Notes: generated by a model from the sequence alone, not told the origin. DNA of 64,000 bases from Andrena cerasifolii (GCF_050908995.1 NC_135124.1:3224001-3288000); one strand, 5' to 3'. Counted from the stretch's first letter, positions 23,401-31,855 are shown. Program-made: numbers and translations.

Positions 23401-26282
23401 TTAAGGATGGGGCCCTGGTGGGCCTTCCGAGAAGGGGCCCAGGTGGCAAGTGCTCATCGGCTGTCCTGTTAAATTCGCCACTGCTGGTACATAAGATGTG
23501 CAATAGCGAAATATACTAAAAATTGAGCTAATATAATAGCCCAACCATTGATGCTACTGAGAGTTGCGTAATACAACGAAATGCATATTAGTCGAGGAGA
23601 AGAAGACACCGAAAAAGGTGCGCAAAAGATTGAAATTCTGCAAACTATCAAATAGTAAACAAAACTCTCAAGTAGCACAAGGGAAGAATTCTCCAGAAGT
23701 CTCATGGCAAATTGTTGGGGGATGAGGTCTCCCACTTTTCAATTTGTCGTTTGACAATCCTAGAGAAGGGGTGGATAGAGACCTTATAATAACAGGCCCA
23801 CCACCAGTGGAAGTTTAATAATATCTACTAGTTTAGTCGTATCTCTGGAATAAGTGAACCAATATAGCCAGTGTAAGACAGAAATACACAATAAGTGACA
23901 ATAAAACCAGTTAATGGGACACAAGTGAGTGAAATAACACCCCTGTCCAATGCCCAGACCTGATACTGGGTAAGTTGGGCAGCTCTCTTTTGTATTCAAT
24001 TAAAACTCGCTAAAAAAGAATGGTTTATGGAAAATCACGTGTCTTGTCAGTCAGTAGCGTCACTTACGAGCAGACAGCTACCCACTGTGTCTCCAAGTAC
24101 CACTGAGCGCAAACCATAGACAGGGCCGGCGGAACCCATTATGCAAGTAATGCGCCACATAAGGGCGCCAGCCGAAGGGGGCGCTAAAAACTATATAGCA
24201 GACTTAATAATAAAGGAATCCAACTCCCATGTAAACAAAATGTAAATGTAATTCTATTTTTATTGTACCTCGTAAAGGCAAAACATAATAAATAGAAGAA
24301 AGGTGCAAAAATTTAGGGGCGCCAAAAATTTTCTTGCATAACGGCGCCAACCATCCTCGCTCCGACCCTGACCGTAGACATATATAGACGGAGCGTAAGC
24401 TGGGGGGGGGGGTGTAAGATTCGCGGTAAGGGGAGTGATACAGGCAAATCGGGTAACGCAGTGGATATGCATGCTAAATGCTTCCGAAGCTAACCAGACA
24501 TGCCTGTATCTGACTTCTGCCTTTTCCCCTCCAAGCCTACCGTTCCCCTCGCCAATAGTCCCAGCTTCTGCTCCGTCTATACATGTCTATGGCGCAAACC
24601 GGGACCTACGCGGTCACTAATCTATTAAGCATTTTGTGAAAGGTTACCGATAGATGCCTAAAACTTTATTTGTTTTTCCGAACTAAAAAAAATTATAGCA
24701 CTCGTGTTAATAATTTTGAACGTAGTTAACTATGGAAGATTTTACAGAATATTTATTGAAAATCTGAAGTAAATTGCTTAAATATTTCTCGAGATACCGA
24801 GCTCATCGTTTTAAAAATGAGGTTTTGAGAAAAACTTGATTATAGATTTCGTTGAAAATACATCGGAAATAAGACACGTTCTATTTTACCCTATTACGTA
24901 ATTTCTGGTTAATAACACTTTAACAAACTATGTATACAGTAGTAAAGAAAAAGAAACTGGGCAGAGAAAGTAACAGAACTTGAAATTCTGCCAGGGCTAC
25001 TGGTTATAGAGTATAGATCTGCGGTGGGTGTCTTACTATGTATGATAAGGTACCAGCAGTTGACCATGTATTAGTAGTTGACAATTTTTCAGAAAAACGT
25101 GAAAAATAAGGTTTTTAGAAGTGGCGAACTGTGGGTATTAGGAGCCGCAGCGCGCTGTTGAAAATAGATAGTTGCACTTCTAAAAACCTTATTTTTCACG
25201 TTTTTCTGAAAAGTTGTTAACAATTGATACATGGGCAACTACTGGTACCTTTACCCTAATTGGCTTAAAACTCCTTAGCTTAATTAGATAAGTAACTTTG
25301 AACATACTACTTTAGAAAATGCTAAAGGCTAAAATGAAAGAGTGACCCAAAAAATAGCCTCTTTTTGGTCCCACGATTTTGGAACTGAATTTTATGCAAA
25401 ACGATACCTTATGAGACATCAATCACACGAAAATTTCAAATTGAGTATTATCGCCAATTTACATCCCGCAATAATCAACCGAAGTGTTAAAACGCAATGC
25501 TCTAAATAATAGCACGAGAAATAATTTTTATATCTAATTAAACAAAATGAAAGACTGTATGTTAAGTCTTTTAGAGAGTTAATGGAGCCTACATATATTA
25601 ACTTAAATTTCGCGTCGCTTATACTGTTCTACAAGATACAAAAAATGCCACATAACGTTCCTTGGTTCTCTGTGCAACGTAATTCTCAAAATATAAAATT
25701 TCCCGAATTTTCCAAAAAATCTGATTTCCGTCGCGTTAAGTTCTCACTTAGAGCGATATTTAGGTAATGAGTATATGTGTGCCCACAATTTTATGATTCT
25801 CATAAGAAATTATGAGAAAAACTCCAGTAACCTATAATAACGACCAACAACGTACCGTAAGTAATGGAGTGTAAAAAAGTATAAAATATATGAAATTAAT
25901 TTAAGATCTATGTGATACAATACACTGAAACTCGCGGTCAATTGAGAAATAAATTGTGAACAAGAAAAATCCATATAATCGACAAAAGTTCAAATTTCCC
26001 TCCAGTTGCTGTTTGTGGTCACGAGGGGCGCTGCTATCACGCAAGCTAACACTCATGAAGAAGTGACTTACAGTATTGATAGCTGCTGGCGGCTTCGACT
26101 TTTTGATCAATAAGAACCAACAACGTAGCTAGACATGTACAGGCCAGACTGAGAATGAAGCAAACGCTGCAAGTGAAGCAAAGAAGACCAGTTCCTCTCT
26201 GCAGCTGCGTTCCAGACGCTGAAAACGCAACACCACGACATCCAGTGCCACCCGAACTTCGTCTCGCCACCTTTGACTCCAT
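2454..26282 (-). CDS. Membrane M1 zinc aminopeptidase (aminopeptidase N-like), 15 coding exons, 967 aa
   Basis: Removes N-terminal residues from peptides at the cell surface. Exons in transcript order: 26282-26072, 14630-14216, 12425-12278, 12089-11819, 9555-9385, 9306-9209, 6833-6699, 6608-6310, 6184-6099, 5965-5838, 5717-5514, 5392-5313, 5222-5074, 4521-4389, 2829-2454. Every junction has GT/AG and a consistent phase, and the lengths sum to 2904 nt, exactly 968 codons with the TAA. Residues 1-30 form a short cytoplasmic tail, about 31-58 a membrane anchor. Then come GAMEN (359-363), HEFAH (395-399), the third zinc ligand Glu418 after exactly 18 residues, and ISYKK with the catalytic-type Tyr481. 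The C-terminal half is ERAP1_C-like. Length is normal for insect aminopeptidase N. The C-terminus (VKTN) has no hydrophobic tail, so a type II anchor rather than GPI is expected. Catalytic residues are intact, so the enzyme is probably active. Exons 2-15 are near certain; exon 1 is inferred. Confidence 0.93.
3100..4146. mobile_element. Copy of the dispersed TIR family with a GC hairpin core (intron 14 of the aminopeptidase)
   Basis: The segment at about 3305-3390 is an inverted copy of about 4015-4105 (CTCGTAAACCAAAGCCGA; TTTAGAGGGAAATGTTG). Between them lies the core: GGTTCGCTACC, then the palindrome CGCCCGCAAGCGGGCG, then AACCAATACTAATA, then GTCGACGGCGACGAGAAG. The right end is AATCC.TCCC.TAG.GTAAACATTTACC. 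The same modules recur near 18.1-19.7 and 49.5-51.4 kb. No TSD was found and no transposase is present, so the superfamily is unknown. Confidence 0.7.
4775..4935 (-). mobile_element. tRNA-derived SINE-like sequence
   Basis: On the minus strand a tRNA-like head is visible: a box A-like GTGGAGTTGGTTAGGC followed by CAGCTGGTCAG, then a degenerate box B (GTTCCGAGTTCC) about 40 bases on, then a T-rich run. The same order and flanks, including GTCGGC upstream, occur at 55870-56035 in a better preserved copy. The agreement supports a SINE family rather than a functional tRNA. Confidence 0.5.
6950..7240. other. GC-rich block in intron 6, unassigned
   Basis: Base composition changes sharply from the AT-rich intron around it. 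It has a 13-C run at 7144-7156 and short direct repeats of GGGCATCTG near the right side. I found no terminal repeats or TSD, so it may be an old insertion that cannot be classified. Confidence 0.35.
8398..8704 (+). mobile_element. Solo LTR, 307 bp, with 5-bp target duplication
   Basis: Begins TGTTGGAATG and ends ATTCTAACA, a good short inverted terminus (TGTTRGAAT). It is flanked on both sides by CTTAT (8393-8397 and 8705-8709). Near the right end it has AATAAATAAAC, a likely polyadenylation region, giving plus orientation. No internal coding sequence is attached, so this is a solo LTR left by recombination. The 5-bp duplication fits Gypsy, Copia or BEL elements; the clade is not resolved. 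It lies in aminopeptidase intron 6. Confidence 0.9.
9209..9555 (-). other. Zinc-site exons 5 and 6 of the aminopeptidase with an 78-bp intron
   Basis: Exon 5 (9555-9385) carries the substrate-recognition loop GAMENWG and the zinc motif HEFAH. Exon 6 (9306-9209) carries WWNDLWLNEGFASFMQY, whose Glu is the third zinc ligand. The intron splits the Val codon of NLVTM (G|TT), and the join restores the family spacing of 18 residues between HEXXH and Glu. This is the strongest single piece of evidence for the gene family and for an active metal site. Confidence 0.95.
10480..10715. mobile_element. Foldback MITE with ~80-bp arms
   Basis: Left arm AAAATAAAGTTCCCGGTAGG is mirrored by CCTACCGAAGACTTTATTTT at the right end; the arms continue through CTGTTTGTTCSGGCTA and a GATGCGG core. 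An ATAA microsatellite follows at about 10726-10743. Superfamily not determined. Confidence 0.75.
10997..11048 (+). repeat. Purine (GAGAA/GTAGA)n microsatellite
   Basis: Runs of AGAGAAGAGAAG with GTAGAGAAGA variants. It follows a sequence ending GAGTTTACCGCGTTCAAACA that resembles the 3' end of a mobile repeat, which may have seeded the microsatellite. Confidence 0.8.
13546..13969. mobile_element. Palindromic MITE, CAAGGG ends, 3-bp TTA duplication
   Basis: The 424-bp element begins CAAGGGAAGATCCCGAAC and ends GTTCGGGATTTCCCCTTG, with mirrored arms of about 185 bp. It is flanked by TTA on both sides (13543-13545 and 13970-13972). A second element with the same CAAGG ends, a TAA duplication and almost the same length lies at 59597-60017. 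A TWA duplication suggests PIF/Harbinger relatives. Confidence 0.8.
14943..15618. mobile_element. hAT-like non-autonomous element, 676 bp
   Basis: Ends TAGGGAATACAATCC / GGATTGTATTCCCTA, with subterminal repeats of the CCCGGGAT motif. It is flanked by AAGCTGTA (14935-14942) and AAGCCGTA (15619-15626), an 8-bp duplication with one change, as expected for hAT elements. No transposase is visible. It lies in the long first coding intron of the aminopeptidase, just upstream of exon 2. Confidence 0.85.
16601..16911. mobile_element. Nested TA-flanked MITE inside the hAT element
   Basis: Left end GTGATCCTCTAAGG is mirrored by CCCTAGAGGATCAC; both sides are followed by TA (16599-16600, 16912-16913), the Tc1/mariner duplication. 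The matching hAT copy at 57274 lacks this block, which confirms it as an insertion. Its interior has turned into a minisatellite. Confidence 0.8.
16681..16835 (+). repeat. 22-bp minisatellite, about seven units
   Basis: The unit is CAGTATTTCTGTCTCTTTCTAT with C/T and A/G variants at a few positions. It occupies the centre of the nested MITE. Confidence 0.85.
17738..17905. repeat. Left arm of a long inverted repeat around the Merlin remnant
   Basis: Contains CACCGAAAATTTATATGGAT, CGAAAGCACGTAT and AACAATTTTGAGTTTAGGAA, all present in reverse complement at 21020-21192 (the right arm, interrupted by a MITE). The arms bracket 3.1 kb holding a Merlin-type transposase remnant and later insertions, so they may be the long terminal repeats of that element. 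The arm-transposase link is an inference. Confidence 0.6.
18060..18200 (+). repeat. GC hairpin core module of the dispersed TIR family
   Basis: ACTCACATCGGTTCGCTACC, ATGCTTTATGCGCCCGCAAG and CGGGCGC follow each other, then AACCAATACTAATACC. The CGCCCGC/GCGGGCG palindrome is perfect. No terminal repeats are attached on the left side. Confidence 0.75.
18355..18950. mobile_element. Palindromic copy of the GC hairpin family, subtype with ATGT.ACCGCCGC arms
   Basis: The left arm (about 18355-18620) and right arm (about 18660-18945) are reverse complements: AAGTTTTCCATCCTCAC, ATACATGTTACCGCCGC, GAGATATTTGCGAAAAAC, and the hairpin core in both orientations (18541-18616 minus, 18662-18762 plus). A short spacer near 18620-18660 separates them. 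Ends and TSD are not resolved. Confidence 0.7.
18976..19703. mobile_element. TIR element of the GC hairpin family abutting the Merlin stop codon
   Basis: The left end GGTAAATGTTTAGATTAGGG is mirrored at 19685-19708 by CCCCTAATCTAAACATTTACC. Inside are two oppositely oriented core modules (19140-19190 partial, 19255-19340) and the repeated AAGTTTAGAGGGAAATGTTG. The right end runs directly into the reading frame of the transposase next door, whose TAA (19704-19706) falls within the shared GGTAAATG. Confidence 0.65.
19704..20916 (-). pseudogene. Merlin/IS1595-type DDE transposase remnant (ISXO2-like domain)
   Basis: Reading right to left: an N-terminal piece (20916-20674) with ESALVWLREQGLL and a zinc-ribbon-like region; a middle piece (20599-20367) with FTRDMSYEDTMHEV, WFRYCRELI and AIVVE; then IDETKFGQRKYSRG, GHWVLGLID, HTDSFRSYSSLAEEGY, VNHS, HTQNIESIW and WRRFCSYNNLNR, ending at TAA 19704. 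These follow the DDE order of the family, including the EIDETKFG block. Damage: an in-frame TAG (19869-19871) after VNHSI and a break between the first two pieces (20600-20673). The middle and C-terminal parts are separated by a 242-bp AT-rich segment that looks like an intron. Not functional as read. Confidence 0.85.
20203..20365 (+). repeat. 53-bp tandem repeat, three copies, inside the Merlin intron-like segment
   Basis: Unit contains AAAAATAAATAATGAAGGTA and AGCAAAAGTTGAAATACAAA. Copies differ by one or two bases. The array lies wholly in the segment separating VVE from IDETKFG. Confidence 0.88.
21020..21475. repeat. Right arm of the long inverted repeat, split by a MITE
   Basis: Reverse complement of 17738-17905, broken at CCCAGAGG by the hAT-like MITE 21193-21460. 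When that insertion is taken out, the arm continues into GTAAAGTTC on the far side. Confidence 0.6.
21193..21460. mobile_element. hAT-like MITE, 268 bp, perfect 8-bp duplication
   Basis: Ends CAGAGCCGTTCCTGG and CCAGGAACGGCCCTG. Flanked by CCCAGAGG at 21185-21192 and 21461-21468, identical. Interior has no reading frame. Confidence 0.93.
21609..21831. mobile_element. hAT-like MITE, CAGCGGTTTTCAA ends
   Basis: Left end CAGCGGTTTTCAATCGGTG; right end GGTTGAAAATCGCTG. Flanks CTCTGCTC and CTCTAGGC agree at about five of eight bases, an eroded duplication. The termini are typical of hAT elements. Confidence 0.75.
22116..22319. mobile_element. piggyBac-like MITE at TTAA
   Basis: CCCTATAACTACGGC at the left and its mirror (CCTTTAGCTACTGG reversed) at the right, directly flanked by TTAA on both sides (22112-22115, 22320-22323). 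CCY ends plus a TTAA target are the piggyBac signature. About 204 bp, non-coding. Confidence 0.82.
22416..22675. mobile_element. MITE with GGCCGGTATTCATAGTCG ends, TTA duplication
   Basis: The 260-bp element begins GGCCGGTATTCATAGTCGCT and ends GCGACTATGAATACCGGCC; TTA flanks both sides (22413-22415, 22676-22678). Repeated CTTAAGCA blocks lie subterminally. TTA duplication suggests PIF/Harbinger. A terminal fragment lies at 803-880. Confidence 0.85.
23200..23483 (-). mobile_element. Truncated CAGTGGCG-family hAT end next to a dispersed 3' tail repeat
   Basis: On the minus strand the sequence from 23483 reads CAGTGGCGAATTTAACAGGA and continues through GGGCCC blocks and TTTACTAAAAG-like sequence to about 23325, as in 16407-17104. 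From there to about 23200 it matches, inverted, the end of the window (63880-64000): AATTGTCTTGAAACTTT and TTTGTTTGTATGTTTGT. Confidence 0.65.
24115..24591. mobile_element. Palindromic MITE with perfect 8-bp duplication, host of a nested hAT MITE
   Basis: Ends CATAGACA and TGTCTATG, with inner mirrored TATAGACGGAGC / GCTCCGTCTATA. Flanked by GCGCAAAC at 24107-24114 and 24592-24599, identical. Six bases in, it is interrupted by the 250-bp element at 24121-24370. Confidence 0.85.
24121..24370. mobile_element. Nested hAT-like MITE, 250 bp
   Basis: Starts CAGGGCCGGCGGAACC and ends CTCGCTCCGACCCTG. Flanks ACCATAGA (24113-24120) and ACCGTAGA (24371-24378) form an 8-bp duplication with one change, taken from the left end of the surrounding MITE. 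Confidence 0.85.
25047..25251. mobile_element. Foldback element with ~85-bp arms
   Basis: AAGGTACCAGCAGTTG opens and CAACTACTGGTACCTT closes it. The arms continue through TTTTTCAGAAAAACGTGAAA and AATAAGGTTTTTAGAAGTG. The loop is GC-rich. Lies in aminopeptidase intron 1; superfamily unknown. Confidence 0.75.
26072..26282 (-). CDS. First coding exon of the aminopeptidase: type II membrane anchor
   Basis: The frame starts at an ATG directly after an in-frame TGA. It encodes 70 residues: a basic, Ser/Gly-rich tail (MESKVARRSS...), RGTGLLCF, and a hydrophobic span around residues 31-58 ending in LVLIDQKVEAASSYQY. It stops at a strong donor (T|GTAAGT) that leaves one base over. Exon 2 offers an acceptor at 14631 (TTCCAG|CT) that supplies the two missing bases and gives ...SYQY-S-LTIMDKEPIPD. 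The only ATG inside exon 2 (14619) would give a protein with no signal or anchor, so a remote anchor exon is expected. Another out-of-frame ATG lies 14 bases upstream. Other acceptors in exon 2 or an alternative first exon remain possible. Confidence 0.72.
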
Positions 26283-26725
26283 TCAGCGCGCATGTGCCAC
26301 TTACGAAAAATCAAATTCCACCTGAAACACCCGTTTTTTTAAATATGATTATTTTTCTCACAGAATCGCGAAAACGCTTCGGAAAAATATTTTTCATATG
26401 TCCGCCGAGCCTTTCAGTTTCTTCCCACGCGAAGAAAACTAACGACATTTAAGGCGGTAAATTTAAATTATAACGAGAGAAAATGTCGCTACTCGGAGGA
26501 AGAGTGGAATTAGATGTTGAGCACTCTTAAATCGTTAACACTATATTTTCAATTATTTTACCATTGGTGTCTCTGCAGATCTTGTGTTAATTAAACGATA
26601 TATTTAAACATGAAAATTGTGGCAAAGGAATGAGAGAATTGTGAGTTAGTAACATATGTCGTAGGAATACATTTAAAAGTTGATTGTCCATTCAGTTAGA
26701 GGTACTACTATTGGTTTCTTACATA

Positions 26726-27048
26726 GGGTGAGTCAACTACTGTTATTACCTCCAAAATATCCATTTCTTTTAATGATACGAGAAAATATCTGACAAAAGA
26801 ATTATGTTATTTGAAGGGACACATCATGAGTGACAAATAATTTTTTACAAGACTATACTTTTCGAAGAAATATCTAGAACTTACGCACCGCGAAAAATAT
26901 GACCTTCAATAAAATCATCTACTAAGTAGTAGTATCGCCCCTCTCTTCCTCAAACCCCAAACGACAGGTAATTTCTCCCATGAATATTTTTTCGTTTCTA
27001 AGAATGAAATGCGGGTTTTTGGAATAATAACGCCTGTTGACTCACCTT
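26726..27048. mobile_element. MITE with GGGTGAGTCAAC ends
   Basis: Left GGGTGAGTCAACTACTGTTA and right TAATAACGCCTGTTGACTCACC are mirrored, TA precedes the left end. About 320 bp. It lies about 450 bases upstream of the aminopeptidase start codon, so it could overlap the promoter. Confidence 0.7.
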
Positions 27049-28164
27049 GCAGTTTTACATCGCAGAAGGTAATAATTATTTGTTTAAAACTTTATTTCAT
27101 GATCTGATTCAGCTCCTTTATTAATTACGTTTTGTTTTGTATTTCAAGTCTGTACGCGTTTCAATTGGGAAGCGGACACCAATTTTTACTGGTATGTTTC
27201 ACAGTGTGCCAACAAACTATGAGGAAGTAAATATTCAAATAGAAACAGTAAAGTTCTAAAATGGACGCCATTCACCTTCTGGTGCGCTGGGAAAAACTGG
27301 GTAGAAAGCACCATGTGCCTGTGGAAATGCACTTCAACACCGTATATACACACACCACTGACACAATGAACTGTCAACACTGAATGAGTTCACTACAGTT
27401 ATTGAATTATCTGTTTGCCTCTTCCTCACAAGATGTCGTCTGGCCTGCGTTGACCCGTGAAATTGAATAATAGTCGCGGACAAGCGGTGGGATCAAACGC
27501 ATCGCCGTCTTCCAGATAAATGCACGCAACAAAACGTTGATATCGATTTCCCGTCAATCGAAGTCTCATTATCCAACATCTGATGTGCAGTTCCTTTATC
27601 AATACAACGATGATCGACAGCCGCTACCAGTCACAACTATCTAGTCTGTTTATCACTGACTGATGAGATAATCTTCTTCTTTCTCAGTGAAAGATTTCCC
27701 TGGAAAAAAACCAAGATCGACGTCATTCGACGATTCGATCGATTGACGCACACAAGAGAGAGAGTGAGTTCGATGTGCTCCGCTAGAACTGAACTAGCTG
27801 AAAGTTAGGTACTATGCGATCGACTACGACTGCCTGTTGGGTCTGATTGGCAGCCAATATCAATCGTTTTGGTAGCAATGGCTGCGAGTTGCCTACCGTT
27901 TATAGCAGCCTATATCGCCTCCGTTTTATTGCGTCCTTCGAATCGGAGTTTCACTGCCGGTTCAAGGATGTCAATTAGAATTCAATCGTGCCGCGATTTG
28001 TTGTCATTGATTCCAGTTCTTCGTTTTGACTTTCACCACGCTAATACAATCTTATTATTATTTTTGTTCAATATTGTAGGCATCTAATATGTTTAGACTT
28101 AATGTTAAATTTGGTGTTGTTGAACAGATTATTTGTTAATAATATTTTGTTGCAATTCGAGTCA

Positions 28165-28285
28165 GTCCACGCCAAATCGATCATTTTTTGCGATCGATGT
28201 CTGGAATTTTGATGCAATGCGGGTGATTCCACGCCAAATCGATCATTTCTGCAATCGATGTCTGGAATTTTGATGAAAGTAAAGT
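28165..28285 (+). repeat. Tandem duplication of a ~65-bp unit with CCACGCCAAATCGATCATTT
   Basis: Two units share CCACGCCAAATCGATCATTT, CGATCGATGT-like sequence and CTGGAATTTTGATG. A diverged single relative lies at 42604-42660 (CATTCCACGGTAAATCGATC), followed by the same TCATCACTTTGCTGGTTT / TCGTCATTTTACTGGTTT block in both places, so this is a dispersed repeat. Confidence 0.75.
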
Positions 28286-28870
28286 ATGATGTAGTGCGCG
28301 TGAAATGGGGAGGGGGTGGGGGTGGGGAGTAAGTCGTCATTTTACTGGTTTCGAAGTTATTTAGAATTTATTTGGAATTTTTGCCCATTTTCGCGAAAGT
28401 GAAAGGCCGGGGCCCCTGCCCCCCCCCCCAACAAAAAGAAAAAAAAGGAAAAAGGAACGGAGTTGTATAAAGCGCCTGAAAGACGGAGCGAGACAAAGTA
28501 TCAACGCGTCGCGCGTCGTCTGTCTCGCCACCCCCTCCCTCAAAATAAAATCCTGAGTGCGCCACTGCCGGAACTATACATTGCACGACAGTGGTTATTC
28601 TTTCATTTTAATCAGGAAGGATTAGCCTTAGTGAGAAAATTCATTTTCTCTCTGAAAAGTAATTTTTGAAGCGTGAAAATTATAAAAAAAATCTTGATCA
28701 AGATCACGTTTCTAAAAATGCACGTCCATACTGCGCGGAGTCGTCTCTATAACATAAGACTTGTTTATTTTTAACATAAGTTTGATTGTTTGAGATATCT
28801 CGTACAATTATTTAGAAAAAAATCCTAAAAATTTTATCATTTTTAGGCGCCAAATCCGCAAATCCGCGTC

Positions 28871-29523
28871 AGGTCAGTGGAAGTCATGATAAGTCGAGTA
28901 CACGAGCTTACTTCGTTTACATGTGATGTTCGAGATGTCGAACATCGACATCGTTGCAGTGCTGTAACCGAGCAACTGCTCATTCATCTACTCTTGTATT
29001 GACGTCAGAATTTATTGAGGCACATGCTGCGATATATCGCTGGCGCCAAATAATGTGCTACCAGCACGACGGATGTTCAGCACATTATTCACTGATTACC
29101 CGAAACAGATATAAAAGATTCCCAAGCCGCAGAATTAGATGCGGAGGGTCTGCAACTCCCCCTTGATTTCTTCTTATGGGGAACGTTGAAGAATGCAGTG
29201 TACACTGAGGGTATTTGATTCTCGGACACCAACCCACTCATAGAGCCGGCCCCTCCTCGTGGCGCAACTTAAGGTTGAAGGTATGTGAAGGTGTGGAATC
29301 AAATGCACTCTATGTACATGGTTCCACCAACTATGGACACCTCGAGATATGAGACAGCGAATTATCGCAGCATGTGTCTCAATAAATTCTGACGTCATTA
29401 CAAGACAATTGAATCAGCAGTTGCTCGGCTACAACATTGCATCGATGTCGATGTTTGATATTTCGGATATCGCATCTAAAAGTAAGTTCATGTAATCGAC
29501 TTTTCATGACCTTGACTAATCTT
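28871..29523 (+). pseudogene. IS630/Tc1-mariner-type transposase remnant inside a mirrored element
   Basis: The plus strand at about 29055-29215 reads QHDGCSAHYSLITRNRYKRF, RRIRCGGSATPP, then after a one-base shift PLDFFLWGTLKNAVY, the conserved DDE_3 block (QQDGAPxHF ... SPDLxPLDFFLWG). The flanks are long inverted repeats: about 28871-29050 mirrors 29330-29515 (GTCGAGTACACGAGCTTACT; GACGTCAGAATTTATTGAG). The right arm is where the C-terminal coding part should lie, so the left arm is an inverted copy of it. Frameshift and missing N-terminus make it non-functional. Confidence 0.8.
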
Positions 29524-30799
29524 CTGCTATAGATTCATATTCGTCTTAAGAGCTGCTAGTAACAAATAAATATAGCATGTTGTAAAAAATGTAGGGTTAA
29601 CTTTTATACCGCATAAGCACCTCCATCTGCGAATAAAACCGTTATGGCCATACGATGCCCCCTTTCATACTATACTTTTATTTGAAATTTTATTCTTATT
29701 TCCATGATTCCGAAAATATACAACGGGGAAATTTTTATTGGTCCACCCTATATACTCGATGGAAAACAAAAATTTTGTAAGAATTTGTCAATCTAAATTA
29801 TGCATTTTGAAAGTAATGACAAAATCTAGCAATTGAATGATATGAAAAATGATTCGATTCCACTGTTATGATTTTTCTTAAAAAATTGAGAAACTTTCTC
29901 ATGACGTTATCTTGGGAAATAATAAAATGTATGTACAGTTAAATTGTTTAATTACCTTTAATTTCGTTTGTGTTGGTTGCGCGAAAGAACTCTGTTTTCT
30001 AACAAAACCAATGAGCCACGATAAAGGTGAGTTGGTTCTTTTTCGTTCAATTATCGGACGGGAACTGCGAAAAATACGTTCGACGCAACGCGACCACTTC
30101 TCTTACTAATTGGATGCAACATGGACATATCCCGGGTGCAAATTCTCGGTTAATTGGACTAAATTAATTCGGCATTCATTAACGCGTAACAAAATTAGGG
30201 AAACCGGCGGCCTTACCTATACTTTCATAAATTATTATTATGATTATGGATTCACTAAAATATACGATGCAAGAAACTTTTTAACAAATTTACTTTGAAA
30301 CTCCGGTATCCCACTAGAGGACGCGAAAGGCATGCGCAAAACGTCACTGATGTGTGCGTCTAAATAAATTGTATAATAACCAGCTCATAACTAACAAAAG
30401 AAAATTTGTTTCATTCCTATAAAATGTTCAGAAATTACGAACACGTGAACATGAAATGCTGATATAGTACTTATAAGAAGTTTTAAGTACTTTCATTGCG
30501 CTCGTGTTCAAAACCAAGTGTAGATCAAAAATATTTTGTATAATTGAGGTTATTTAATATAACATTCTTATACCTACTACGAAAATTACTAAAACTGTTT
30601 TCAAACCAAGCTGCGTCCGAATTATAATCGATTTGCTTTGCCTGCAAAAATGTTTACATCTTTTTAAGATTGTAAATTAGTTGTAAATGGACTATGAGCA
30701 TGCAGTCTTTTTATATACTACTGTGCTATTTTTTCTTATAGGTATATGTTTAGTATATATTAACAAAAAATTCTCCAATAAATGGATAAAATAAAGGAT

Positions 30800-31430
30800 A
30801 ATTATCTAGAATAGGGGACTCACCGATTTCAATGACCTTGAAATATGTTGTCAAGATCATTGTTGTAAGTAACTTATTCCTATACCTACAGAGAGGTGGG
30901 AGAAAATTTACGGGGTGATTTTAGGTACCAGAATAATACAAAAATCAAGAATAACGATATTGCGGTTGAGGCTTCGTTTGTTAGTTAGGTATGAGCGTTT
31001 AAGGGTGCCGCCTCATTTTTGTTGTGGTCCGTATCGGTCACAGCGTCCCTAGTAAACAGACGGAAGCTAATAAAACTACTGCGGTGGGTAGAAAGAACTC
31101 CTACCGAGGTGACATCTCCCAGTACTCTGTGAAAACGATTTTTTTCTGAAAGCGTTACGGCTGTTGCCACAGAGTTCCCTCTTTCTATCGAGAACTTTTG
31201 AAGGAATACGGCACGACAGCTACATCTAGTGTCAGAGCCTCGCTGAACGCAAAAGGGGATAGCCATAATGGGTAATTATTTAGAATTGGGCCTCCCTCAT
31301 CGATTTTGGTGACCTTGGAATATGTTATCGGGGGTACGATTCTGAAGAACTTTTTTCTATACATGTTGCCGCCGCTCGGCTTTAGTTTTCGAGATATTCA
31401 CAAAAAACTGTGATCTGTAGGAGGTTTCAG
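30800..31430. repeat. End fragments of the GC hairpin family around an unrelated segment
   Basis: About 30815-30870 and 31290-31420 both carry CACCGATTTCAATGACCTTG / CATCGATTTTGGTGACCTTG and AATATGTTRTCRRG, the terminal module of the family; the second continues into TACATGTTGCCGCCGCTCGG. Between them, 30935-31000 matches 46925-46990 inverted (AATCAAGAATAACGATATTG; GGCTTCGTTTGTTAGTTA). Confidence 0.6.
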
Positions 31431-31495
31431 TATTTGATTAGATAGTTTAGCGACCAACGTTTGGGAGATTTAGGATAAAAGTATGTGTAAGATAA

Positions 31496-31855
31496 CCCTC
31501 ATAGCCAAATCTAGGGAGCAGAATTTGACGTCAGAACTGCAGCAGTCTGTGTCCGCATTTAGCTGCGTTCTGATGTGCAGAGCCTGAGGTCCAGTGCCTG
31601 ATGTCAGATGGACAGCAGATCGACAGCAGATTTCGCCGTCTGCTAGGCACAGCAACAACGCCATCTGTAGGGAATTGCTTGGTAATTCTGGACCTCAGAT
31701 GGCGCTGTTGCTGTGCCTAGCAGACGGCGAAATCTGCTGTCCATCTGACATCAGGCACTGCACCTCAGGCTCTGCACATCAGAACGCAGCCAAATGCGGA
31801 CACAGACTGCTGCAGTTCTGACGTCAGATTCTGCTACCAGATCTGGCTATCAGGG
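31496..31855. mobile_element. Foldback MITE, ~165-bp near-identical arms
   Basis: Ends CCCTCATAGCCAAATCT and AGATCTGGCTATCAGGG. Arms share CAGACTGCTGCAGTTCTGAC, ATTTCGCCGTCTGCTAGGCA and GCACAGCAACA in opposite orientation, around a ~25-bp centre (31672-31699). Rich in CAGA and TCTG. No TSD found. Confidence 0.85.
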
